Positions 11,803-23,766 of a stretch of DNA of 64,000 bases are shown here, piece by piece. The notes under the pieces were generated by a model. The model searched no databases. It saw only the letters and a list, made by a program, of their open reading frames with translations, and was not told where the DNA came from. The stretch comes from Monosporascus cannonballus (Eukaryota > Ascomycota > Sordariomycetes > Xylariales): positions 124,001 to 188,000 of the forward strand of contig QJNS01000005.1 in NCBI GenBank assembly GCA_004154925.1, read 5' to 3'. Both the position numbers and the translations under genes were made by a program. Numbering within the stretch: position 1 is the first letter of the stretch; each line of letters begins with the position of its first letter.

Positions 11803-14800
11803 TTATTATTATTAAAAAAAGGCTAATATAAAGTTTATATTAAATTTGTTAAACGGCCGTAAAAGGCTTATAACGGCCGTACGGAATTATAATTATAAAA
11901 AATATATAAAACTTAATTATCCCAAAATAAAATATTTTTGGTACCGAGAGTTGGAATATAAAAAAAAAATTAATACTTATAAAGCCGCAATTTTTTAATA
12001 ATTAAATCGAATAATAGATTATTCGGAATACGGAAAACTTAGGTTACGGAATAAAAGGCCTTAGTTTTTCGGCCTAAGTTCGAAATAATAATTAGGTTTC
12101 GAATTAGAAAAAAATGGGTTAAGTATAAAGTCTGATAAATAGCGGTAATAATTATAACTGTTACGGCACTAGCAAAGCGGCTTATTTAAGCCGCCGTTTC
12201 GCTATATATATGCAAGCGCTGCGCGCTTGCTAGATAGCTCTCTTCTTTCTTCCTCCTGCAACAACAGAATATCTTTTAGAAGCCCAGAGACGTACAGCGC
12301 CGTGAAAATAACTTAAAACGGAAAAATTATTATTAAAATCGGAAATTTAAAATCTGGCAGATAATATAACAATAAAAGGCGTTTTTATAAAAAGGGCCTT
12401 ATTACGGAAAATAAGTACGTTAATAAAGGTAATAAACGATTAAAGAAAAACGCAAAAAATGGAAGGTAATTTTTACGTTTTAAAGAACCTCTAAAAGTAT
12501 AACGTAATTTTAAGCCTGCCTTAAAGGAATATTGCCGACCTAGATTTGGACTTCAAAAAAAGGTTATAATACTTTAAGCTAAAAAAAGAAAAACATACTA
12601 TAATTATAATTAAAAAAGAAATTCGTAACGCGGTTAAAATATTAGAAGAAACAATAGCCCTAGTAATGGTTAACGTATTAAATCCAAAACAGATAATAAG
12701 ACAAACGTAACAGGATAAAAGTAATATAACTGTTAAAAGCTAGAAAAAGCCGGTAATAACGTTACGTTTTCTCCCGCATATCAAAATTCCAAAAATATGT
12801 TTGATATATCTTTTACGGAAGCCTTACTTTAATATTACTATATGGAATATCGCATTGATTTCGAAAAGGGGAAAACACCTTTTTAAGGTCCTATTGTCAG
12901 GTGCTAAGGGGTGTACGCGTTAGGGCTACGTCACCTTTACGAGCTCGATGCGGGGGTCGGCTATATGTATAGGTGGTTTCTCCCCAGAAATGGAGAGAAA
13001 GGTCAGGTTTCAGACTGTTCTCAATAAATGGGTTACCTTGCCACTCTGACCTCCCAACAACAATACCTGACACCTATATACCTTTTTCCGGAAAGCAAAT
13101 AAAAGGTTTTGTAATAATATATAAAGCAGGCGTTAATTAAAGGCTGGAAACGACTTTTTCGGAGCCCAGTAAAAGTATTTATCTTATTCGTCTCGAAATC
13201 AAGGGGCAAATTATAATTATATATAGATTATTAGGGGCTTAATAAAATTACCTTAAAAATAGAACGGCATTATTATTAATTAACGAAATACTGGATAAAT
13301 TATTAAATATAGAGATATATACTCAGTTGGATTGAAAACATACGTATTACCGGTTACGTATTAAGGCGAAAACGGATAAAAAACGGTTTTCCGTACGAAA
13401 TACGGCTATTTCGAATACTTAATAATGTTATTCGAGTTCATTAACGCCTTGGCGTTTTCTCAAAATTATCTTAATCGCATATTAGCAAATTAGTAAATAT
13501 AATTTACATTATGTACTTAAACGATGTATTTATTTATTTAAATACTAAAGCAAATTATTTAAAATATATTTATAACGTATTAAAAATGTTTACGGCAATA
13601 AGGCTTTTACGCAAATTTTGAAAAGTGTATATTTTATATAAAAAAGGTACGTTTTTAAGTTTCGCCATTAATCCGTAAGATATTAATATAAATTTTGAAA
13701 AAGTTAAGGTTGGCTTGAAATGGCCGAAATTTAACAATATTTATAACGTTTAAGATTTTTTGAGCTTTGCAGGTTTTTATAGAAAGTTTTTAAGGGTTAT
13801 TCGAAAATTACGGCCTTTTTAATAAACCTATTTAAGAAAACCTAGCCGGCAAAAATTAAATTGGAAAATAATAACTTACTTGTGTTTAAAAAATTAAAAA
13901 TATTTTTATAAATATATTTTTGTATTATTATGTTGATTCCCGGTTATCGATTAGGCTGAAAATTAACGTTTCGAATTTCGTTATTAACGCGGTATTTTCG
14001 TAATAATACGGTAATCGTTAATATTTAATGGTATTTATATTTCGAAAATTAAAAAAAACTGAATTACGTTATTATGTCCTAGATACTAAGGTATTAATAA
14101 TTAATTAAATTTTCGAATAGTAACGGCATTATTTATTTTATTTGCAATAAATTATTTAAGTAATTACGAACTATTTAAATTATAAAAATTTGATATTTAA
14201 ACTCAAACCGAACGTAAAATAAATAAGTTAAGTAAAAGAATTAATTAGTTTCGATTTCGACATTTATTATAAAAAAAGACCGGCAAAATCCGGCAAATAA
14301 ATTATTAAGGCGTCTGGATTTAAAGGACGTAGTTACGTAATAAAAGGCAAATAAATAAATTTTATTTTATTTCATACGAAAATTTAAAATAATATCCGTA
14401 AGGCTTGTAATAATAAATATTAAAATAATGAAACTTCCGGGCTGCCAACGGGTAAACGGTTACCTAATAACAGCCTAAAAATCCAAAATACATTTTAATA
14501 TTAATTATATTAAAAAATTAGAATCAATTAAGAAAACCTTATTGTAAAACATATATAAACATTTTAATAAAACATAATTTTGTAAAATTGTTAATACGGA
14601 AATAACGCCGTAATAAGTGGGCCGTTATAAAATATATTTAGTAAATACATGAAAAATTTTTATTACGGTTTAAAAAATAAGTTTATATGTCCAAAAATTA
14701 CCTATTACGAAAAAAGTTAATACTGAATATTTATAATAATTTAACGGCGGGGTATTAAGCGATTTTTAAAACCGTTAAACAGTTAAATACTAATCATTTT

Positions 14801-16290
14801 TGAGAAAATATAAAAACGGACGTAAAAATATATATAATAACGTATGCGGTTTGTTAACGGACAAAAGCTAAATATTATTTACTTTATGACAAATTAAGGT
14901 TTTTGCTAATATTTGCCATTTCTTTTTTAAGAAGTTTTGGTCAATTTTGTTATTAATTTATCGGATTTCTAGTTCTAGACTAAAAAATAACGTAATAGCG
15001 TTTAATAATAATAAACCGGTTTACCAAATACGCTTTTTATATCTTAATAATTAAAAACCTTATTATAAACGAGTTAATGGACTTTTTTATTTACGTTTTT
15101 TTACGTTTTAGCCTCTTTAACGGTATTATGTTAAATAAAAGTTCGTTATTCATTAGCTGTTTTTAAGTAATATTATGCTACTAATTAATAGTCTAAAAAT
15201 AATTAAGTATAATTTTAACTTATAAATAAACGCCCAAACGGAAATATAATATCAAAATTTAAAATATTACTGATAAATCTGTTATATTTACGAATAAAAT
15301 AATTAGGCAAAAAGAGTTTCGTTAACAAAATAAATATATAATATGTCCATATATTCGACCTATACGCAAACTTTAACTTACGTATTATATAATTATTAAT
15401 TATGAGGATCCGTCGATTTCGTAAAAGAATCGGTAAGAATTAACGTAATAAAGGCGTCGAAAAAAGCCGAAAAGTTGCAAACGGGTAAGAAAAAAGTAAT
15501 CCGCCTTTTAAAAACGAACAATTAATAATACGTTAAATAATGTAATAAAGAATATATATCATAATCGTTCAAAATAAAATAATTAATTTTACTTTTCGAT
15601 ATAAAATATTAATTGATAATACTTTTATGAACGGTTTATAAATAGATTTTTAAATTGTTTTAATAAAGAAAATAATACGTTATTACAATTTGGCTAATAA
15701 GTTAAAATTTGCAAAATAATATAAAAATTATAATATATTTTTAGTAAATTCGGTAGAATTATTTTATTTTAAAGGTAATAAGGTACTAATTAAATCAAAG
15801 GTAAAATTAGAAAAAAGAACAATATTTTTAAGATTAAAAGACTTTTAGGCATAAAGTATACGGCCGTAATAAATAGTCTTTAATACGGTAAAAAAGGTAT
15901 AATAATAAAGATAATTCGTAAACGTTATCGAATAACGTAAATGAAAAAATAAAACGGAAATAAGAAAAAAGTAAAGAAAATTTAAAATAAAATAAAACAA
16001 AAATCATAATTTTATTTATTTCGGTAATAGATCATTAATTACTAGGAAAGTTCAGGTATGATACTAGGCGGATATTTAAAATTTTTAAAAGAAAACAAAA
16101 AAAATAACAAAGCTATATAACGATTTAATAAGAACTCTTTAATTACGTTTTTAAATTAAGAAATTAAACATTATTTAAAAGACGTTTATAAGGTATCGGT
16201 ATTTAAGGTAGTAATAAGTTAATAGTTATGTTATTATTAAAAATTAAACGTAAAGATATATACGATTTTACGGTAAAGTTTTTAAAAGGT
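11803..16290 (+). pseudogene. E1: degraded + strand Ty3/Gypsy remnant
   Basis: An RT core is visible at about 13,255-13,420 (LLLINEILDKLLNIEIYTQLD, then AKTDKKRFSVRNT). The RT/RNase H boundary is at about 13,740-13,850 (FLSFAGFYRKFLRVI). RNase H- and integrase-like sequence continues to about 15,900. Upstream, 12,159-12,310 looks like a promoter-bearing LTR or leader. It starts TGTTACGGCAC, contains TATATATATGC and two inverted repeats (GCGGCTT/AAGCCGC and GCAAGCGC-TGC-GCGCTTGC), and is followed by a CT-rich stretch. No matching second LTR was found, so the element's limits are uncertain. The 178-bp insertion at 12,895-13,072 interrupts it. Confidence 0.65.
12895..13072. mobile_element. 178-bp non-coding element, TGTCAGGT...ACCTGACA
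   Basis: The ends are the inverted repeat TGTCAGGT/ACCTGACA, flanked by the 5-bp TSD CCTAT (12,890-12,894 and 13,073-13,077). The interior has a TATATGTATAGG box and a TCTCCCCAGAAATGGAGAG hairpin. A second, diverged copy starts at 24,805. The 5-bp TSD and TG...CA ends fit a small solo LTR; a MITE is the alternative. It is far less AT-rich than its surroundings. Confidence 0.82.
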
Positions 16291-16604
16291 GGCCAGGTTT
16301 TTTTTAAATGTCTTTAAGGGCGTTGGCGATACGCTTTTACATAGTTATAAGTTCGGCAAGGTAATTAATCGTGTTTTTAACCGCTTTAACTTTTTTTTCG
16401 ACGTCAACGGCCAGGCGTTTAGTAGCGAAATATTTATTTTCTTGCTGTTCCGCTATAATAGCAATATCGGCTTCCGTTTTTTTGATAATAGATATAACGG
16501 CGGCGGCTTTTTTTGCCTTATAATACCTTTTTTACAGTTATTTAGACCGCTTTAATAATTTGTTGTATTTAATTAATAATAATTTTTATTAAGTTATAAT
16601 TATA
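16150..16604 (-). pseudogene. Remnant of a helical/coiled-coil protein, cut by G1
   Basis: Base skew flips near 16,290: the + strand becomes T-rich, and the minus strand reads as a protein-like frame rich in Ala, Lys and Glu (AVISIIKKTEADIAIIAEQQ, then LAVDVEKKVKAVKNTINYL). It suits a coiled coil. It converges on the E1 pol, as the antisense frames of L and G converge on theirs. Its N-terminal part would lie beyond 16,604, where G1 is inserted, so a cysteine cluster cannot be tested here. Function unknown. Confidence 0.4.
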
Positions 16605-17385
16605 TGTGACGGCTAGGGGGTTTAACCAACTATTAAACCTTAGTCGTACGGGTTTATGTTGGCAGAAGTATCGTAGGAATCTGAACAATAAATATAATAA
16701 CGTATTATATCTCGTAATATTAAGTGTACCTTAGGTAACGAATTATTAATATAAGTTAAAACTATCTAAACTATAGAAATAATAAGCATATATATCCTTA
16801 TTTTGGCTTAAGGTGCTTAAACGGTTTAAACTTTTAAGCCCGTTAAGCCCTTTAAGCTCTTTTACCGGTTTAAGGAGCTTAAGGTACTTAGCACCTTAAA
16901 ACATTTGAGCTGGTTACGTGATATTTTGGCGGCGGTCGGTATTTATCTTTTTCGTAGGCTCGACCGTCCTTAAAAAAATTAAGACCGTTAGGTTATATGT
17001 GACGGCTAGGGGGTTTAACCAACTATTAAACCTTAGTCGTACGGGTTTATGTTGGCAGGAGTATCGTGGGAATCTGAGCAATGGATACAGTAACGTGTCA
17101 CGTTTCGTAATACTAAGGGTGCCTTAGGTAACGAATTGTTATTACAAGCTGAAGCTATTTAAATTATGGAAGTAATAAGCGTATATATATATTGGTTCTT
17201 GGTATTATTGCTTATTTCTGCTTAATTGTGCTCAGCGAATTCTTGCTGAGCAGTTGCTCAGTGCTGATCAGTCGTGCTTAGCAGATCTTTGCTGAGCATC
17301 CATTACGTGACCCGGGAGGTGGTCCGTGTTATCCTCGCTGACCGTTTTCTGAGGCCGGAGCCTGTCAGGTCGTAACATTATAATA
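16605..17385 (-). repeat. G1 3' LTR, interrupted near its end by a solo LTR
   Basis: 16,605-16,997 plus 17,383-17,385, about 396 bp. The sequence across the nested insertion restores the LTR-internal junction seen in G4 (GGTTATAATA then CGATTTC). The polypurine tract of the minus strand element is the inverse of 17,386-17,402. Confidence 0.88.
16998..17377 (-). mobile_element. Young solo LTR inside the G1 LTR
   Basis: 380 bp, TGTGACGG...GGTCGTAACA, flanked by the TSD TTATA (16,993-16,997 and 17,378-17,382). It is much less mutated than its host LTR. Its core (about 17,205-17,300) consists of GCTGAGCA/TGCTCAG-like units and shares nothing with the core of the LTR it sits in, although the ends are homologous. 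TTACGTGAC at 17,306 follows the core, as in other copies. Confidence 0.9.
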
Positions 17386-17469
17386 CGATTTCTTTTTTTC
17401 CAGGATATTTATCCTTAAAAATTATTCCGTTTATTTATTAGTTTTAATAAGTTATTTCTTTTTTATAAT

Positions 17470-18040
17470 TAACATATTGGATCGTATTAAAAAATCCCGT
17501 TTCCGAAAACGTATTAAGGCTTTTATTTTTTTAGAACGTATCTAACGTTTTAATTTCAAAATATTTTCTTATTTTCGCTATAAAAAAGAAGTTACAAAAT
17601 ATAAGATTATTTGGGATTCTTTAAAATATGCGCATTATATTTATTATGGCGCTCCTCGTAATATTTTCGGCCTTTTAGAAATTAAGCATAAAAAATGTCT
17701 AAATAAAAAGAATCGTTTGGAATATAAAACAAAATAAGCTTACGAAACGTTACGAACGGCTGTTCATAAGCTGGACCGTTTGCAAAAACAAAGGCGGCTA
17801 TTCCGTAATCGTAATATCGAGATATTTCGTCGAGGTATCAAAAATACGGAGGCTATAAAGAAATTCGAACGTTTAAAAAAGAAATAATAATAATTGGAGG
17901 CTGCCGTTATAGTTATTATGTTAATGTAAGCCGCGGCCGACTGGCTCGATATCCCGGTTATTAATTGGTTAATTATTAATTAGGACGTATCCGTCGTTAT
18001 TAATAAAATTTCTTTAACAGACGCTGAACGCTAATAAGGT
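17470..18040 (+). pseudogene. G1 extra ORF, opposite strand to gag-pol
   Basis: This frame aligns codon by codon with the G3 frame at 33,916-34,530. The start codon is changed to ATA. Conserved blocks are KSRFRKRI.AFIF, a basic helical block (LDRLQKQRRLFRNRNIEIFR and AIKKFERLKKK) and the tail DIPVINW...VVINK.SLT. Most of the cysteine region is too altered to score in this copy. Conserved blocks separated by RIP-type stops indicate that the ancestor coded a protein of about 200 residues. The function is unknown. Confidence 0.6.
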
Positions 18041-18199
18041 TTTTAACTGATTCCTAGGTATTTTCGAAATCCGGGTACTTTGTTTATTTAAATAAGTACT
18101 GGGTAAATCCGTTTTATTTTCGTAAATCGAAAATTTTTTCTACTTTACATATTTATATATCTTTTATTTCCACATTATTTTATGCCATATGTACCTTAA

Positions 18200-18719
18200 T
18201 TATATCCTTTATTAACTCGAATAAAAAAAAGTAAAAAATTAGATAGAATTTAACTTTTAGTAAAAATTCCAATTAATAATTATTTTCTGAGATCTTTTTA
18301 GCAATTTTATATAGATCGATATATTTAAAATCGAATTTTTATTAGGTCGTTTTATTTAAATGTTTTTGGTAACGAAGAAAATTATTTCCCTTTTTTCGAA
18401 AGTTAATCCTTTTAACCTTTTCTAGTTATATTACTTACTTATTTAATTTCGTACGAATTTTAATATTATTTTTATTTCTCATTATAATTATCGTAATTAT
18501 ATTAACGTAAAGATTATTTTAATATTAATTAAACCGTTATTACGTACTTCGTTATAAAAATTTGGAAAAAAACCAAAATTTGCGTCTGCAGGTAGCGTTT
18601 TCATATTTTCATAATAACTGGTATTATAAGCTAAGTATGCAATTAATGATTTCTTAACTTAATTATTTTGTTCGTAATTAATATAATATCGTCAGTAAAT
18701 TTTTAAAGTTTAATTCGTT

Positions 18720-18810
<91 letters not shown>

Positions 18811-20850
18811 CAATTTAAACACGTTAAATATCTTATAATTTAAGCCGATTTATATTATAAGACTTTGTCAACAGGTAAATACGAATATCGATTTTTTATT
18901 TAAAATAAGTTTTATTAATAATCCGTATATGTTAAAAATGTTTGTAAAAAAATATATGCCATTTATTCGGTATTTATGTTTTCGTAATATAATAAAAAAT
19001 AAAGAAATTTGGTAAATCGATCTACGATAACGAAAATGCTATCGTAATATACTCCTATAACTGGATTTTTTGATATAAGAAGTTTGGTAATAAAGTCAAA
19101 TGTAACTAAATATTATAGCCGCTTTACGACTAGTAATAGCTGTAATTCTTCGTATGGCTTATATCGTTATGTTTTCGTTTTGGCGCAAATACCGCATTAC
19201 CGTATAACCTTTTGTACCGTTAATTTTATTTTAAGAAAAGAATATATGCGTTAAAGCCGTTTTAAGGTCTTATAAATCCCTGGATATCCGTATAATTAAT
19301 ACGCGTATATTTTTCGTTCTAAGTTTTTCTGGTATTTCTTTAAAATTTGTATTTTAATCTTTTTTAAAAAACCGTTATTATATTGCTAAATCTTTTGGTA
19401 CATATTGAAAGGTATTATCCGAATTGTCGTAATTTATCGTAAACGTAAATATCTTTTTATAGTAATATCGAAAATTATATAGTTAATTTTAACCAATTTT
19501 TCTTCGAAATTTTGTCCCTTATTTAAGATATTTGCTTTGTTATTTTCTAAATTTTTCTTATAGATAATAACGAAATCGAAATTCGTTAATTTTTCTGCAT
19601 AACGAATTTATTATCTTATAAGTTCCTTAATTAAAATAAATCGGGTAAGATTTTGATAATCCGTATAAACCTTAACTTAATATAAATTTCCTTTTAAAAA
19701 ATGCTTAAACTTTTAAAATGCCATAATAATAACCATAAATTTCTTATTTAAAATGCCGTAATTAAGCTTCGTTTTTTTCAATTTATGTTAAAAAAAATAG
19801 TACGGTACAATTTGCCTTAATTATTTTATTATCCGATTATTACGCTTAATACATAATCCGAAATATCGGTTTATAGTTTAATAGGGCGGTTTAGATTATA
19901 TATAATTAATACTGGCTCGCTAATAATCGCATCCTTAATATCTTAAAATACTTTTTTCATATTTGACGTCCATTTAAATATTTTTCTTTATAAAGTTTGT
20001 CAGGGATATAATTATCTTGCTAAAGTTTCGAATGAACTTCTTATAATAGTTGGCGAATCCAAAAAATATTTGTACTTTTTTAACCCTTATTAATATTTAC
20101 CATTTTATAATTATAATTATTTTCTTGTGGTTTATTCTAATATATCTTAAGGTAATAATATGTTCCAAATATTTTATTTCTTATGCGTAAAATTAACTTT
20201 TTTCTGTATTAATAAATAACCTTACGTTTTATAAAACTTAAAAAGCTTTATGAATATATTTTAAGAATGCTTTTTTCGTTACCGAAAAAATAAAAATATT
20301 ATCGAGATATTAAACGACAAAAATAATACAATATTCTTTTAATATATAGTTCATTATTTGTTAAAAATTTAATGGTACATTCGTAAGTCCTATTAATATA
20401 ATTAAATACTTAAATAATCTATATTTCGTCCTAAAGGTTATTTTTTATTCATATTTTTTCTTAATTCTAATAAGGTTATATTTATTTCTAAGATCGAATA
20501 TTATAAATTATTTAGCTCCCTAGAGTTGGTTTTTTATTTCTGTAATTAAAGATAAGAATGTTTAATTTTTGATAATAATGTCACTTAATTATCGATAATT
20601 AATCGCAAATCGTTATTTTTTGTTTTTTAGGTATGGAAAACATAAAGTATCCTGCTAGTAATTTCGAAAGTCGAATCTATCTTTTTTAAAATCGATTTTC
20701 CTGGTATTCTTTAAAAATACGTAATTCGTTTCCGTTAAGGTTATAAATAAGGTAAACCTTTATCGAGAATCCCTTTTTAAAAACTATCTTATAATCTGAT
20801 TTGCTATGTTCGGATAACTTTATGTTAAGCTTTTTTTCTGAAAAATTACT
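18200..20850 (-). pseudogene. G1 pol remnant (RT, RNase H, integrase)
   Basis: The RT core is at about 20,285-20,460 on the minus strand (FKYLIILIGLTNVPLNF, then VVYLDNIFIFS-like). The RT/RNase H boundary (FFGFANY-like) is near 20,030-20,090 and the integrase core at about 19,020-19,120 (FDFITKLLISKNPVIGVYYD, IFVIVDRFTK). The order from right to left is RT, RNase H, integrase, typical of Ty3/Gypsy. It is broken by numerous RIP-type stops. Confidence 0.8.
18718..18810. repeat. (TTTA)n microsatellite, about 23 units
   Basis: An uninterrupted TTTA repeat of 93 bp. The homologous positions in G2 (about 30,517-30,535) and G3 (about 35,217-35,230) have only a few units, so the expansion is specific to G1. 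Confidence 0.97.
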
Positions 20851-21266
20851 TATATTTATAATATTATAATAATATATTAATCAGATTTTCTAACTTTTGG
20901 AGCTACTGTTCTAACTTGTTATTTAATTACTTTAATTTCGTTTTAATAATAATAACAATACATTATATTTTTCTTTAATATGTTTATTTTTTATATTTTA
21001 TCTCTTTAGGTAATAAAATATCTATCGTAGCCTTATGCCTATATGTATCGTTATTATTAATTAAATATTAAGATCTTAAATTCTTTTTCTTATTTATTAA
21101 TAAGGTATAACGCGAATTTTACCTGGCCAATCCCTTTATTAATTCAAACTTTATAGTGGTATATCCATAGTAATCCTAAGATTATATCGTAATTCCTAAA
21201 TAAAACGATATCGAAATTAATTATTTAATATCGTCTTTAAATAAAAATCTCGAAATAATTAATTAC

Positions 21267-21480
21267 TGTTACGGCTTGGTCCATCGTAAGAGCTCCAGTA
21301 TATATGCAGCTGTAAGCACCAGGATGGTCGCCACAATTGCGATCATTCCACCGATCTTTTGCCCTGGTGGCGCAGCGGTATAAGGTGCAGCCGTTACACT
21401 ATGATCGCAATTGTGGCGACCATCCTGGTACTTACAGCTGCACATATACTGGAGCTCTTACGGTGGACCAAGCCGTAACA
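21267..21480. mobile_element. 214-bp foldback element with 80-bp inverted arms
   Basis: The arms 21,267-21,346 and 21,401-21,480 are inverted copies (TGTTACGGCTTGGTCCA...) differing at only a few transition positions. The loop is 54 bp and the TSD is ATTAC (21,262-21,266 and 21,481-21,485). Homologous positions in G2 (about 32,985) and G3 (about 37,705) lack it, confirming an insertion. The loop contains GGTGGCGCAGCGGTATAAGG, which resembles a tRNA D-arm/A-box, but no B box follows. No coding capacity. It is almost unmutated compared with the host element. Confidence 0.9.
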
Positions 21481-21499
21481 ATTACGCGTATAAGTTTCT

Positions 21500-23766
21500 T
21501 ATTATCGTAAACAAATTCTTAACTTTCGGTATTCGTCGTTATATAAAGGTTTAACTTATATTTCCATAATAACTTTAGCTTATTAATTATATCTAGTGCA
21601 ATGTAATTTCCGCGCAAAGCTCCGTAATTCATTATTACGGTATACCAGTGCGTTTTAATTCGTATATCCAAGGTAATAAGATTATTAACGTTTCTTATCG
21701 TCGCATTTAAAGCGCTTTTTAGGAATTCCTTTTAATTTTTTTAGGTTTCGTTATCCTGCGGCTTTCTTACAAGTAATCTTTTTCTTTTATCTTCTATTCG
21801 AATTTATTAAGCCTTATCTAGATTTTTATATTTAACGTATCAAGCTATTATATTTGTCGTTTTTATTAACATATTATGTTTTAGAATTATATCCATTATT
21901 TTTAATTTTCCTATAATTTCTTTCCTTATTAAATAAATTGCTTTTTTATATTTACGACTATATCCTATTATACATTATTTTGATTATTATTTTAAAACTG
22001 ATTTTATAAATTAACGTATTTTTTCTTTATTAACTTTTTTTCGTAAGGGTTTATAATAAATATTAAATGAAAATAAAGATTTATAATAACCTTTTAATAG
22101 TATGTTTTCATTATATATTAAATTAATTCCTTCTCCGTTTAATAGTTACATTATTAATAATAATAAAAAGGGGTTTTGTATGGAAATTAGTTTTTTTCGG
22201 GCCAGTTTTCTGTTTCGGCCAATTATTAAACATTTTTAAGGCTATAAATCGAAAATATTAATGTTCATTATTTATCGTTTTTATTATTTTCGGTACGGTT
22301 AGGAAAACTGAATCATTTATAATACATACGGGTAATTTGTTTGTAAATATATTATTTTTCATTTTTTGTAATCGAGATATTTTCATTATTAACAATATAA
22401 AGCATATATTTTGCCGTATCGATTAAGGATTCCGAGATAAATCTTTTCCGTTTAATTCTAGTATTTATATAATTATCTTCGTAATACTTTTTATTATGTT
22501 CGTAATATTTATTAAACCACCGTTTTAATTTTTCGTATTCTTTATTAAACTTTTCGCCACAAGGGATTTAATATGTATTTAGGCTAAATTATATTAATAG
22601 ATTTATTTCCGTTCTTTTAATTTTCTTTGAATTATCTCTTAAATATTAGTTTTTAATTATTTTGACAAGGTTTTTTAAGTACTTTGCATGATGTTATTTT
22701 GTGCCTTATTTTATTATAATTATAATATTTGGTCTGGTGCCAATCCTTTTTATAAATAATTCTTAATTCTATAAGTGTTGATTCTGTATCGTAAAAAATG
22801 TTATTACGCCGAAAAACGCTAATATTAACTATATATTGAGATTTGCTATTACTTTTTCCTTTAAGGTCCCTAATACGCCAGGCATATTATTAATTGTTAA
22901 TCTTAACCGCCATAACGATATAATCCAATAAATAATAAGGCCGATCAAATTTGAAAAACCTTTTTTATATTTTTTTAAGTTATGAAAAAACTTAGCTATT
23001 AATATTTTTTATTCTCAATTTAATTTAATTATTAATTAAACTAACGTATTACCGTAATTACATATTAATGTTTTTTATCCTAATTATTAAATCTATATTT
23101 CGGCTTTTATTTTGTTGTTTATTATTCCAAAAACCTTTATTAATACTTATTCGAATTATTCGTAATTATTATAAATTTCGTATTATTCCCAGGTTTCGTT
23201 TTTCGATTAACAAGGTAACGTATTTTCTTATAATGGGTTTAAATTAAATAACCGTATTTCCGGTAAAATATCAGATTACGAATTTAATTCAGATAATAAG
23301 TAAAATAAATTAAATAGAGAAATACCTAAGATGTATTTAATATTAAATTAAAATTAGCTATAATTTGGTCGAAATTCCGTCGAAACGTTCTGGCTTAAAA
23401 GGCTTAAGGACTTTTTCTAATTCCTTAATAATATTTAGGTGGATAACTTGGTTTATTTAAAAAGGTTTTTCGGTTTCGGGAATTTTTCCTTTTTTCTTAA
23501 GTTTTTTATAGGCGGCTTAAAGGAATATCGTAAAATCGTTATTATTTCTTTTAAGCTAGATAATGCGTTTATTTATGGCATTTAGGCGTCGAAGAACTTT
23601 TTCGCAAAAAAAAACAAAGTTTTTCCATTTTCTTCTCGCATTCCATTTTAATATCCGGATAATTAAGGATTTGGCAAATTGGCTATTCGGGTTATTTACT
23701 AGTAAATATAATATTGGCGATATTATTTAAAATCTAATAATATTATTAAATAAAAGGTTTATAACG
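21500..23766 (-). pseudogene. G1 gag and protease region remnant
   Basis: A degenerate CCHC zinc knuckle is readable at about 22,690-22,735 on the minus strand (YYNYNKIRHKITSCK, with two cysteines turned into tyrosines). It matches CFNYNKMGHKVS in G4 and KYYNYGKPGHKVYK in G3. The part between the knuckle and the 5' LTR is the capsid-like N-terminal region. No protease motif was identified with confidence. Confidence 0.65.

Noticed and set aside
21347..21400. tRNA gene in the foldback loop
   Set aside because: Only an A-box/D-arm resemblance. There is no B box, anticodon arm or acceptor pairing.
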